From NCBI GenBank assembly GCA_947044405.1, contig CAMRHE010000168.1, positions 744,501 through 808,500 of the forward strand: a DNA stretch of 64,000 bases. The letters are read 5' to 3'. Shown one piece after another: positions 36,409 to 47,255 of this stretch (the first letter of the stretch is position 1; each line of letters begins with the position of its first letter). The DNA comes from Leptodactylus fallax (lineage: Eukaryota > Chordata > Amphibia > Anura > Leptodactylidae). The position numbers were made by a program, and so were the translations under genes. The notes beneath the pieces are model-generated. The model had not been told where the DNA came from. It ran no database searches and saw nothing but the letters and a program-made list of their open reading frames with translations.

Positions 36409-37535
36409 TGGTGCACATACCAGTGGAATTTTCAAGAAATTGGAATATTGAATGGTTTTGTGTTGTTTAAATCTTTCTTATTACTATAGACAAGAAAGCA
36501 GATTAGACTCTGGAGCCCGGTGTCAGAAGAAGAAATGAGACACAAAATGGTAGATGTCTTTTGCAGAAAATGGTGTACCTGCATTATTAGGGTACAGAAA
36601 ATAGATCAAAAATGTTTTCGGATATTTAACCCTCAGCCCATAGTAACAATACTTAATGGAGTTTTCCGACAAATGCATGTTATCACCTATCCACAGAATA
36701 GGGGATAACTTGCAGATCAGTGGGGGCCTGACTGATCAGATTCCCACTGATTGAAATACATGGAGTGGTACATGTTGCCCGACCACCACTTCATTCAGAA
36801 CAAGGGACAAAGGTCCCCGTTCTGCTGATCAGTGTGAGTCTGCCTTTGTGGGAAAAATCCTTAAGGCTAAGGCCCGCATAGGGCTTCTGTGGACTTTCGG
36901 CTTCTATTATACTTATACAGAAACCGCCAGCCTTTCTGTAGGTATAACTGACATGTTGCGATTTTCAAAAATGCTTGCGTTTTTCAAATCACCACTTTTC
37001 CGCAGATTTTTATTCTGCAATGTGTGATAGGATTAACCAGAATCCCATCCACTCTGCAAGTAATGTCAAGCACAGTTTTTTGCCACTGCATTATTGCAAC
37101 GTGGGCACCCAGCCTTAATGGGATTTTCTGGGCTAAAAATATTGATGTTTGTCCTAAGGATAAGAGTTCACTGGACAGAATCATTAGTCTTAAACGCAGA
37201 ATAAAATAGAACCTAACTTATTATATAAAGCCGATAAAATAGAAACAAAAATAGCGAATATGTCGTATTTTGTGCTCAAATGAACATGTCAAAAATCAAT
37301 AAAAAAATTATGGTAAAAACCAGAGGAACACTGGTTCATACAATAATGACATTGACCCAGATACCCATATGGTACATAGCGGACAACCAGAGAATCAGCC
37401 CAATATAAAGCTACCCAGCTAGCGCTATCCCTATGAGGCCCCCCAGGCATATAGCTCAGGTACGAGGTCTCCTGATTGATGCCTACCTGATAGAGCTGGA
37501 AGCTAGGCTGTGGCCCTAATTAGATGCAAAACACC
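36409..37535. other. Non-coding DNA with MITE remnants
   Basis: TTAATGGAGTTTTCCG at about 36653, GGCTAAGGCCCGCATAGGGC at 36862 and TTAATGGGATTTTCTGGGC at 37114 are ends of TTAA-type and GGCTAAGGCCC-type repeats. Borders cannot be paired. Confidence 0.45.
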
Positions 37536-37537
37536 TA

Positions 37538-38954
37538 CACTACCATTCAAAAGTTTGGGGGTCACCCAGACAATTTTATGTTTTCCATGAAAACTCATAC
37601 TTTTATTTATCAAATGAGTTGCAAAATGAATAGAAAATATAGTCAAGACATTGACAAGGTTAGAAATTATGATTTTTATTTGAAATAACGATTTTGCTTT
37701 CGTCAAAGAATGCTCCATTTGCAGCAATTACAGCATTGCAGACCTTTGGCATTCTAGCTGGTAATTTGCTGAGGTAATCTGGAGAAATTTCACCCCATGC
37801 TTCCAGAAGCCCCTCCCACAAGTTGGATTGGCTTGATGGGCACTTTTTGCGTACCATACGGTCAAGCTGCTCCCACAACAGCTCAATGGGGTTGAGATCT
37901 GGTGACTGCTCTGGCCACTCCATTACAGATAGAATACCAGCTGCCTGCTTCTTCCCTAAATAGTTCTTGTATAATTTGGAGGTGTGCTTTGGGTCATTGT
38001 CCTGTTGTAGGATGAAATTGGCTCCAATCAAGCGCTGTCCACAGGGTATGGCATGGCGTTGCAAAATGGAGTGATAGCCTTCCTTATGCAAAATCCCTTT
38101 TACCTTGTATAAATCTCCCACTTTACCAGCACCAAAGCAACCCCAGACCATCACATTACCTCCACCATGCTTGACAGATGGCGTCAGGCACTCTTCCAGC
38201 ATCTTTTCAGTTGTTCTGCGTCTCACAAATGTTCTTCTGTGTGATCCAAACACCTCAAACTTCGATTCGTCTGTCCATAACACTTTTTTCCAATCTTCCT
38301 CTGTCCAGTGTCTGTGTTCTTTTGCCCATATTAATCTTTTCCTTTTATTAGCCAGTCTCAGATATGGCTTTTTCTTGGCCACTCTGCCCTGAAGGCCAGC
38401 ATCCCTGAGTCGCCTCTTCACTGTAGACGTTGACACTGGCATTTTGCGAGTACTATTTAATGAAGCTGGTAGTTGAGGACCTGTGAGGCGTCAATTTCTC
38501 AAAGTAGAGACTCTAATGCACTTGTCTTGTTGCTCAGTTGTGCAGCGGGGCCTCCCAATTCTCTTTCTATTTTGGTTAGAGCCTGTTTGTGCTGTCCGCT
38601 GAAGGGAGTAGGAAATCTTCAGTTTCTTGGCAATTTCTCGCATTAAATAGCCTTCATTTCTAAGAACAAGAATAGACTGTCGAGTTTCATATGAAAGTGA
38701 CCAGCAAAACTGTTTTCAGCTGTGCTAATATACGTGCACAAGGGTTTTCAAGGGTTTTGTAAACATCCATTAGCCTTCTTACACAGTTAGCAAACACAAT
38801 GTACCATTAGAACACTAGAATAGTCATTTACCACATTAACAATGTATAGAGTGTATTTCTGATTCATTTAATGTTATCTTCATTCAAAAAAACTGTGCTT
38901 TTCTTTCAAAAATAAGGAAATTTCTAAGTGACCCTAAACTTTTGAATGGTAGTG
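37538..38954 (-). mobile_element. Tc1-like element, family D
   Basis: Ends CACTACCATTCAAAAGTTTG and AAACTTTTGAATGGTAGTG are flanked by TA at 37536-37537 and 38955-38956. Length 1417 bp. The end sequence is one of the commonest Tc1 ends in fish and frogs. Confidence 0.94.
37660..38643 (-). pseudogene. Tc1-like transposase, nearly open
   Basis: From ATG 38643-38641 (MREIAKKLKIS) the frame runs to a stop at 37660 with one in-frame TGA at 38493-38491, in the conserved RNRRLTGPQL region where Arg is expected. The catalytic domain is intact and in frame: WKKVLWTDESKFEVFGSHRR (first Asp), [34 protein letters not shown] (second Asp) and [15 protein letters not shown] (Glu). A short deletion before MREIAKK removes the usual start and shifts the frame. 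About five residues are missing after KISY compared with the family. Expected length is about 340 residues. Confidence 0.92.
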
Positions 38955-38956
38955 TA

Positions 38957-39109
38957 TGTTAGAGATAGCATCAACAAACACAATTTAAAAGTGTGTCTGC
39001 ATTAATAATAGTGGCATGCCAGACTGAGCAGTGGCAAAGACTTGTAAAGGCGAAGAACCACCCCTTTCCCCTCCCCCCCCAGGAAGAGGAACCAATCAGG
39101 GTTTACCAC
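38957..39109. other. Non-coding DNA
   Basis: C-run near 39067; nothing recognised. Confidence 0.4.
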
Positions 39110-39417
39110 GTCAGCCGGGATGCCCCAAGACGCAAATCCTAAGGATAAGTTGTCAGTATCAGATTGGTGGAGGTCTCAGCAGCTGATACACAAAGAATGA
39201 AGCAGATGGTTTTGCTCTCAGTGTAGTGATCAGAACAGGTACTATAGATCAGTTCCCATTTACTTTAATAGGAGCTAGGCTGCAGTGACTCTCCACTACT
39301 CGGAGAACAGAACTGTCTGCTTCCTGCTTCATTCTCTGTATCAACGGCTTAGAACAGCTGATCAGTAGGAACCAGGCCATTCTTACAATATTTTTAGCCT
39401 GGAAAACCCCTTCAATA
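39110..39417. repeat. MITE remnant
   Basis: AATCCTAAGGATAAGTTGTC and ATCAGATTGGTGG at the left match the 4.85-kb core. Inverted arms CAGCAGCTGATACA and GAACAGCTGATC lie inside. The right end is TTTTTAGCCTGGAAAACCCC. Confidence 0.5.
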
Positions 39418-39989
39418 ACAAAAAAAAACAAAAAAAACAATGTATACAAATGGAAAAGATCAGACAAACGTTCACATTAGACAGACTGGCATGGATATAT
39501 AAATTCATTATCCATCATATAATGTGCAATTGCAAAATGTTACAGAGGTAAAGTGTTAGAGAGGGAGAAGGTAGAAAGTAGGTTACAGAGGTAGAAAGAT
39601 AGTGTACACTGGTAGTCAAGAAAGATATAAAAAAATGAAAAAGAGAAACCAACAACATATTCTAGCCTACCCTTTGAGATTTGTCTGTGGCACTTTGATC
39701 CTCTAGATCAGGGGTGTCAAACTCATTTTCTCCGGGGGCCACTTCAGCCTCACGGCGTACCTTGAAGGGCCAAGATTATTTTACACATGTATAAAAGTAA
39801 CTTCTCCTTAACAGATAAGCGAGCTATTAAGCAGTAGTTACATTTGTACATTACTACTGTTACAATCAGCCCTTTGAGGTCAACCAGGAAGAACATAATG
39901 TATTGTTAAAACCTAAGACATTGGCATGTTACATACTATTCTCATTATTTTCTGAATATATCAAAAATTAAGCACTATACAAATACTGT

Positions 39990-40335
39990 TTACCCCTGCA
40001 AACAGTATTATGCTCTATAGTTGCCTCTGCACACGGTATTATGCCCCACAGCGGCCCCTGCACACGGTATTATGCTCCATAGTTGCCCCTGCACACGGTA
40101 TTATGCTCCATAGTTGCCCCTGCACACGGTATTATGCTCAATAGTTGCCTCTGCACACGGTATTATGCTCCATAGTGGCCCCTGCACACGTTATTATGCT
40201 CCATAGTGGCCCCTGCAATCGGTATTATGCCCCATAGTGGCCCCTGCAAATGGTATTATGCCCCATAGTGGCCCCTGCAAATGGTATTATAGTCCATAGT
40301 GGCCCCTGCACATGGTATTATGCCCCATAGTGCCC
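39990..40335. repeat. Minisatellite, 31-bp unit, ~11 copies (locus C)
   Basis: Units read TAGTGGCCCCTGCACACGGT + ATTATGCTCCA with TTGCC variants; the same unit as locus B. Confidence 0.92.
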
Positions 40336-40355
40336 CCCCCCACCCATGAACTATT

Positions 40356-40393
40356 ATTATACTCTGGGGTCTTTTCAGACCCCAGAGTATAAT
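40356..40393. repeat. Perfect 17-bp hairpin, as in the other hAT
   Basis: ATTATACTCTGGGGTCT, loop TTTC, complement. An imperfect second hairpin lies at about 40639-40682. Donor-like AGGTGAGTAA at 40591-40600 and, on the minus strand, AGGTAAGT at 40442-40435 lie between. Confidence 0.88.
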
Positions 40394-40855
40394 GATCGGA
40401 GACCCAGGTGGTGACAAACATAAAACCCAGTGTTACTTACCTGGGCCCCGGTGCGCTCCCTGCGTTCGGCCTTCTTCAATGTCGCTCAGACCGGCGTCGC
40501 GAGATAATGACATCGGCCTGGCTCATGTGACGCCTGGGACGTCACCAAAGAAGGCCGAAGCCAGCTGGGAGCAGCATCGGATCGCCGGAGAGGTGAGTAA
40601 CCCTGGTTTTTATGTTTATCACCTCCCCGGGGTCTCCGATTATTATACTCCAGGGTCTGAAAAGCCCCCGGAGTATAATAATAGTAGTATTTGATGGCGT
40701 TCGCGGGCCGCGGCCTCACTTAACATCCCCGCTCCTGCACACAGCCACTTCTGCGTCCCATAGCAGAAGGGGAAGCGGGGGCGGCCACAACCAGCAGCGG
40801 GGATCGGTAAGTAAATAGGCCGTTACGTGCCGGGGATACTCCAGCAGGCAACGGC

Positions 40856-40860
<5 letters not shown>

Positions 40861-40897
<37 letters not shown>
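40861..40897. repeat. (TA)n microsatellite
   Basis: About 18 TA units inside the hAT. The corresponding place in the 17131 element has no such expansion (TATATAGATAAA). Confidence 0.9.
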
Positions 40898-40900
<3 letters not shown>

Positions 40901-41437
40901 TTATCTTCACCTACCTCTGATGCAGCCGCCTCCTCTTCTTGTTTGCGTGTCAGCGTAGGAGGCGCGATGACGTCATTGTATCGCCGCCTGCGATGACATG
41001 CAGAGGTCTTGTAAACCAGGACAGGTATCGCGCAGCTTTGTTGTTTTTTTTTTTTTAAGCAGCCTGTCCTGGGCTGGTTTACATTACATAATGTACATAG
41101 ACAATAAAAAATGCCGCGGCCCTGCGGGCCAGATAAGTGCCAGGCCGGATAACAGAAGGCAGTGGGCCGGACTCGGCCCGCGGGCCTTGTGTTTGACACC
41201 TGTGCTCTAGATCACCATTTCCCACTGAAACGGAAGGCACAATAATCAAACAAATCTTCAGACTCTAGTCTTTGTTTAGTAAGTGACACCAATACCTGCC
41301 AATGTACGCCATAATCACCAGCTAGATATGAAAACATGTACAGTGGGTGCGGAAAGTATTCAGACCCCTTTAAATTTTTTACTCTTTGTTTCCTTACAGC
41401 CATTTGCTAAAAGCAAAAAAGTTCATTTTATTTCTCA

Positions 41438-42593
41438 TTAATGTACATTCAGCACCCCATCTTGACAGGAAGAAAAAAAAAACTGAAATGTAGATATTTT
41501 TGCAAATTTATTAAAAAAGAAAAACTGAAATATCACATGGTCATAAGTATTCAGACCCTTTGCTCTGTATTGAGTAGAAGCACCCTTTAGAGCTAATACA
41601 GCCATGAGTCTTCTTGGGAATGATGCAGCAAGTTTTTCACATCTGGATTTGGGGATCCTCTGCCATTCTTCCTTGCAGATCCTCTCCAGTTCCGTCAGGT
41701 TGGATGGTGAACGTTGGTGGACAGTCATTTTCAGGTCTCTCCAGAGATGCTCAATTGGGTTGAGGTCAGGGCTCTGGCTGGGCCAGTCAAGAATGGTCAC
41801 AGAGTTGTTCTGAAGCCACTCCTTTGTTATTTTAGCTGTGTGCTTAGGGTCATGGTCTTGGTGGAAGGTGAATCTTTGGCCCAGTTTGAGGTCCAGAGCA
41901 CTCTGGAAGAGGTTTTCTTCCAGGATATCTCTGTACTTGGTCACATTCATCTTTCCTTCAATTGCAACCAGTCGTCCTGTCCCTGCAGCTGAAAAACATC
42001 CCCATAGCATGATGCTGCCACCACCATGTTTCACTGTTGGGACTGGATTGGGCAGGTGATGAGCAGTGCCTGGTTTTCTCCACACATACCGCTTAGCATT
42101 AACGCTAAAAAGTTCAATCTTCGTCTCATCAGACCAGTGAATCTTATTTCTCGTAGTCTGGGAGTTCTTCATGTGTTTTTTGGCAAACTCTATGCGGGCT
42201 TTCATAGGTCTTGCACTGAGAAGAGGCTTCCTTCGGGCCATTCTGCCATAAAGCCCCGACTGGTGGAGGGCTACAGTGATAGTTGACTTTGTGGAAATTT
42301 CTCCCATCTCCTTACTGCATCTCTGGAGCTCAGCCACAGTGATCTTTGGGTGGTTCTTTACTTCTCTCACCAAGGCTCTTCTCCCACGATTGCTCAGTTT
42401 GGCTGGACGGCCAGGTCTAGGAAGTGTTCTGGTCGTCCCAAACTTCTTCCATTTAAGGATTATGGAGGCCACTGTGCTCTTAGGAACCTTGAGTGCTGCA
42501 GAAATTCTTTTGTAACCTTGGCCAGATCTGTGCCTTTCCACAATTTCTGTCTCTGAGCTCCTTGGGCAGTTCCTTTGACCTCATGATTCTCAT
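41438..42593 (-). pseudogene. Tc1-like transposase, family A, one frameshift
   Basis: The start ATG is at 42593-42591 (MRIMRSKELPKELRDR). A 1-bp insertion near 42545 (AGAAATT instead of AGAATT) shifts the frame after about 17 codons. From 42541 a single 367-codon frame follows: GYKRISAALKVPKSTVASII (helix-turn-helix), RPGRPAKLSNRG (GRPR-like linker), HWSDETKIELF (first Asp), FHQDHDPKHTAKI (second Asp; FQQDND is usual) and [15 protein letters not shown] (Glu). The usual stop after GASTQY reads AGA, so the frame runs on about 29 residues into the end repeat. Apart from the frameshift and this run-on the protein is complete. Confidence 0.93.
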
Positions 42594-42621
42594 TTGCTCT
42601 GACAAGTGCAGTGAGGTCTTA

Positions 42622-44267
42622 CAGTCATATGAAAAAGTTTGGGCACCCCTATTAATCTTAATCATTTTTAGTTCTAAATATTTGAGTGTTTGCAACAGCC
42701 ATTTCAATTTGATATATCTAATAACTGATGGACACAGTAATATTTCAAGATTGAAATGAGGTTTATTGTACTAACAGAAAATGTGCAATATGCATTAAAC
42801 CAAAATTTGACCGGTGCAAAAATTTGGGTACCCTTATCATTTTATTGATTTGAATACTCCTAACTACTTTTTACTGACTTACTGAAGCACAAAATTGGTT
42901 TTGTAACCTCGCTGAGCTTTGAACTTCATAGCCAGGTGTATCCAATCATGAGAAAAGGTATTTAAGGTGGCCAATTGCAAGTTGTTCTCCTATTTGAATC
43001 TCCTCTGAAGAGTGGCATCATGGGCTCCTCAAAACAACTCTCAAATGATCTGAAAACAAAGATTGTTCAACATAGTTGTTCAGGGGAAGGATACAAAAAG
43101 TTGTCTCAGAGATTTAACCTGTCAGTTTCCACTGTGAGGAACATAGTAAGGAAATGGAAGACCACAGGGACAGTTCTTGTTAAGCCCAGAAGTGGCAGGC
43201 CAAGAAAAATATCAGAAAGGCAGAGAAGAAGAATGGTGAGAACAGTCAAGGACAATCCACAGACCACCTCCAAAGAGCTGCAGCATCATCTTGCTGCAGA
43301 TGGTGTCACTGTGCATCGGTCAATACAGCACACTTTGCACAAGGAGAAGATGTATGGGAGAGTGATGCGAAAGAAGCCGTTTCTGAAAGTACGTCACAAA
43401 CAGAGTCGCCTGAGGTATGCAAAAGCACATTTGGACAAGCCAGCTTCATTTTGGAAGAAGGTCCTGTGGACTGATGAAACAAAGATTGAGTTGTTTGGTC
43501 ATACTAAAAGGCGTTATGCATGGCGTCCAAAAAACACAGCATTCCAAGAAAAACACTTGCTACCCACTGTAAAATTTGGTGGAGGTTCCATCATGCTTTG
43601 GGGCTGTGTGGCCAATGCCGGCACCGGGAATCTTGTTAAAGTTGAGGGTCGCATGGATTCAACTCAGTATCAGCAGATTCTTGAGAATAATGTACAAGAA
43701 TCAGTGACGAATTTGAAGTTACGCCGGGGATAGATATTTCAGCAAGACAATGATCCAAAACACAGCTCCAAATCTACTCAGGCATTCATGCAGAGGAACA
43801 ATTACAATGTTCTGGAATGGCCATCCCAGTCCCCAGACCTGAATATCATTGAACATCTGTGGGATAATTTGAAGCGGGCTGTCCATGCTCGGCGACCATC
43901 AAACTTAACTGAACTGGAATTGTTTTGTAAAGAGGAATGGTCAAAAATACCTTCTTCCAGGATCCAGGAACTGATTAAAAGCTACAGGAAGCGACTAGAG
44001 GCTGTTATTTTTGCAAAAGGACGATCTACTAAATATTAATGTCACTTTTCTGTTGAGGTGCCCATACTTTTGCTCCGGTCAAATTTTGGTTTAATGCATA
44101 TTGCACATTTTCTGTTAGTACAATAAACCTCATTTCAATCCTGAAATATTACTGTGTCCATCAGTTATTAGATATATCAAATTGAAATGGCTGTTGCAAA
44201 CACCCAAATATTTAGAATTAAAAATGATTAAGATTAATAGGGGTGCCCAAACTTTTTCATATGACTG
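42622..44267 (+). mobile_element. Tc1-like element, family E, nested in family A copy 2
   Basis: Ends CAGTCATATGAAAAAGTTTG and CAAACTTTTTCATATGACTG are exact inverts, with TA at 42620-42621 and 44268-44269. Length 1646 bp. The terminal repeats stay similar for about 200 bp (CTCATTTCAAT, ATTAGATATATCAAATTGAA). It is younger than its host element. Confidence 0.96.
43020..44039 (+). pseudogene. Tc1-like transposase, family E, one nonsense codon
   Basis: From ATG 43020-43022 (MGSSKQLSNDLKTKIVQ) the frame is 339 codons long, the normal Tc1 length, and ends KGRSTKY-stop at 44037-44039. It is interrupted only by TAG at 43731-43733, where family members have Trp (TGG to TAG). Order: helix-turn-helix GYKKLSQRFNLSVSTVRNIV, linker SGRPRKIS (GRPR), second helix-turn-helix TVHRSIQHTL, LWTDETKIELFG (first Asp), KFGGGSIMLWGCV, then the stop just before [14 protein letters not shown] (second Asp), and SPDLNIIEHLWDNLK (Glu). 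An earlier in-frame non-ATG extension from 42975 is not family-like, so 43020 is chosen. It is one of the best-preserved transposase genes in the window. Confidence 0.95.
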
Positions 44268-44627
44268 TATATAGACAGGTGTGTGCCTTTCCTAATCAAG
44301 TCCAATCAGTTTAATTAAACACAGCTGGATTCCAATGAAGGAGTAGAACCATCTCAAGGAGGATCATAAGGAAATGGACAGTATGTGAGTTAAATATGAG
44401 TGTCACAGCAAAGGGTCTGAATACTTATGACCATGTAATATTTCAGTTTTTCTTTTTTAATAAATTTGCAATAATATCTACATTTCTGTTTTTTTCTTCT
44501 ATCAAGATGGGGTGCTGATTGTACATTAATGAGAAATAAAATGAACTTTTTTGCTTTTAGCAAATGGCTGCAATGAAACAGAGTGAAAAATTTAAAAGGG
44601 GTCTGAATACTTTCCGTACCCACTGTA

Positions 44628-45427
44628 TTCCTAATAACCCAAGTATAATTTCAATGTCCTTTACAATGCAATGTTTCCTTGCTGCAAGAATGTGATAAAG
44701 CCAAAAGCTAAATGTACTGGTTTCCACTAATTTATTATTATAAATTATTCATGTGGCCTCTGGTTACTGTCGTGTACACAACAGCCATAACAACAATCAG
44801 TTCACACTTTACATAATAGCTAATATGTTTTCATGAGATTTTAAGATAATTCTTTAAACCTCAGCTAGAAAACCATATACAAGTATCTGATAAAAATTTA
44901 AACACTGCTGGTCAAAAGTATTGGGAAAAAATGAAGCCAATACTTACAGCTCTCTTATTCCTGCTGTTGCTAGCCAGTACAGTCTATTCAAGACAATGCA
45001 CATCACATTGTCCAGCATATCAACACAAGTTGCAATCTAAATAAAGTAACAGGAACTATTTAAGTCAAACAAGACAACCTAAATGGATGGTCTGAAAGCA
45101 GATACACTATATGCTTTAATATACTCTGCCAAATCAGGTGGCTCAAGCAGTAGCTTATCTCAGGACAGCAATGACACAAATCACATCCGGCTGAAGCTCA
45201 GAATCTATGTTATTGCTAAAAATGGTGAAGGCAAAGCCACAGGCCAATGCATTAAATGAAATGTTATGCCTACATAACTCAAACATACTCACTTCTTCTC
45301 ACTGTAGAAATCCTCTATCCTTGTTCCTCCAGCAATTCTTGAGTTCTCATCTACAGGTCTCTATATAAACAATACCACTAGGTGGCCCTGTGTAGTAAAT
45401 TATTTTTCATCGCTCAGATTTTTATGG
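44628..45427. other. Non-coding DNA
   Basis: CACTGCTGGTCAAAAGTATTGG at about 44904 resembles a solo family C end but has no partner. Nothing else recognised. Confidence 0.4.
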
Positions 45428-46299
45428 TTAAGAGATAAAATAAGATAATCCTTTAATAGTCCCACCATGGGGAAATTCAGTTTGTTACAGCAGCATAGAT
45501 AATACAAACACAAAAAAACAATATATACAGAAACGCCAAGGTAGAGGCATTACAGTGACAGTAGGTACAGATAGAAAGGTACAGGTAAAAAAGTAGTAGA
45601 AGGGATATCACAACTTAAAGATCTTTAAGTTCTCTGTATGGAATGATCTCCGCATAGGTCGGTATTGGTTGTACAGCCTAACCACAGCGGGGAGGAAAGA
45701 CTTCTGATAGCGCTCACATTTAGGTTGAAGCAGTCGGTCACTGACAGTACTGCCCAGCGCTATCACAGTCTCATGCATGGGATGGGACGTATTCTCCCGC
45801 ATGTAGCTCACCACAGACAGTATCCTTGTCGCCCACCACCTGCACTGGGTCCAGTGGACTCCCAAGGACAGAACTGGTCCTTCTAATCAGCTTGTTGAGT
45901 CTATTCCTATCCCTGGTAGATATGCTACTACCTCAGCAGGCCACTCCCAAGAAGATGGCTGATGCCACTACTGAGTTGAAAAAGGTCCTAAGAAGTGCCC
46001 CCTGGACTCCAAAGGCTCTCAGACTCCTAAGCAGGTAGAGCCTGCTGTGGCCCTTACAGTACATCCAGGTGATCTGCCCAGTCCAGCTTATTATTGAGGA
46101 GCACCCCTAGGTACTTATAGGTGTTGACAGTCTCAATGCCCATACCCTGGATGTCCACTGGTTTAGGAGGGTATATGTACTTACGAAAGTCCATACCATC
46201 TCCTTGGTCTTCCCAGCATTAATCCTAAGGTGCTTCCACTGGTACCAGTCCACAAAGTCCCAGTTGAGCTCCCTGGTAGCTATCTGTAGGCTTTGCAAT
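45428..46299 (-). mobile_element. LINE 3' end with complete tail, 5'-truncated
   Basis: The minus strand ends AATTTCCCCATGGTGGGAC + TATTAAAGGATTATCTTATT, a typical tail of fish and frog CR1/Rex1/L2-like elements. Upstream are a 3' UTR and RT C-terminal remnants (NLDKLI-like and LNWDFVDWYQWKHLRINAGK) matching 56.87-57.32 kb with frameshifts. The 5' break near 46299 abuts a hAT-like end. Confidence 0.78.
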
Positions 46300-47255
46300 C
46301 AGGGGTGGATTGGGACCTGAAAGCAACCCCGGAAAATTTTATTTAAAAAGGGACCCATATTATAGGCAGGCTCAGTGCAAGTAGGCAAAGTCAATACAAG
46401 TAGGCAGGGCCAATACAAGTAGCTCCTCCATGTAAAGCAGTCCTGTGTAAAGTAATTTTACACAGGACTACTTCACATTGATGGAGAGGCAGCAGTCCTA
46501 TGGAAGTTGCCATGTCAGACTGCATCCATAACTTGCACAGGACTGCTGCCTCTAACTCCATGTAATGCAGATATTTCTGTTACACAGGGCTGCCTGCTTT
46601 ATAAGTAATGGCAGGAGTCCTATGTAAGTAAAGTTACTTACATAGGGCTAATTTATATATAATCTTCCATATGTATTGAATGGATTTTAAAGATAAAATA
46701 TGGCAAACTGATCAAGGGCACAGCAAGAATCACATGGTATATGACATTTAGTATTGTATTGTATTGTATTGTAATTGTTGACTGATCCTCTTTAAGCTGG
46801 GTTCACACAGACATTTTTCAGTTATTCTGATCCATCATAGAATTAGAACAATAGACTGAAACATTGACAGAATGATGTATGCAGCAGAGCACCTTCCATC
46901 TGCGTAATCATCACTTACATTAACGTTAATACAAGGACAGAAGCTTTCTTCCATCCATGCCATATCGCTACTGCTGCTGCCGCCATCACTACATTGCACC
47001 TGTTATTCTCAGCCACTAAGAGCTAAGTGGGCTGTGGGGAAACAAGCAAAGTGAGCATTACTTTTTTTGTTTGTATTTAACAGTGTGGGGTCATGGAAAT
47101 ATGTGAGGGCTATAAGGGAACATTCTACTCTTTTGGAAGCCACAAGGAGGGGGGCATTATATTGTGTAGGGATCACAAGGGGGACAATATACTGTGTGGG
47201 GGTACAAGGAGGAGGGCAATATACTGTGGGCAGAAGGGCACAAGGGAGCATGATA
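46300..47255. mobile_element. hAT-like end with diverged minisatellite (locus E)
   Basis: CAGGGGTGGATTGGGACCTG at 46300 has hAT-like form. Inside are AGTAGGCAAAGTCAATACAAG repeats, and at 47150-47250 units like CAATATACTGTGTGGGGGTACAAGG, resembling the reverse complement of the locus A unit. No right end or target duplication was found. Confidence 0.45.
46750..46773. repeat. (GTATT)n microsatellite
   Basis: Four to five units of GTATT. Confidence 0.7.

Larger units (their letters stand above)
39709..41204. mobile_element. Non-autonomous hAT element with 8-bp target duplication, different ends
   Basis: The ends CAGGGGTGTCAAAC (39709) and, inverted, CACAGGTGTCAAAC (ending 41204) match at 12 of 14. 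CTCTAGAT is duplicated exactly at 39701-39708 and 41205-41212. The element is 1496 bp with no transposase frame. From about 39990 to 41115 it follows the same order as the hAT at 17131: minisatellite, GGGGTCT hairpin, donor-like sites, second hairpin, GC-rich part with TGACGTCA, T-tract, CAGCCTGTCCTGGGCTGGTT. The outer 280 bp on the left and 90 bp on the right are unrelated to that element. Confidence 0.93.
41341..44625 (-). mobile_element. Tc1-like element, family A, copy 2, split by a nested Tc1
   Basis: Ends CAGTGGGTGCGGAAAGTATT and AATACTTTCCGTACCCACTG are flanked by TA at 41339-41340 and 44626-44627. The nested element 42622-44267 sits in the 5' untranslated part. Without it the element is about 1.64 kb, like copy 1. 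Confidence 0.94.
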
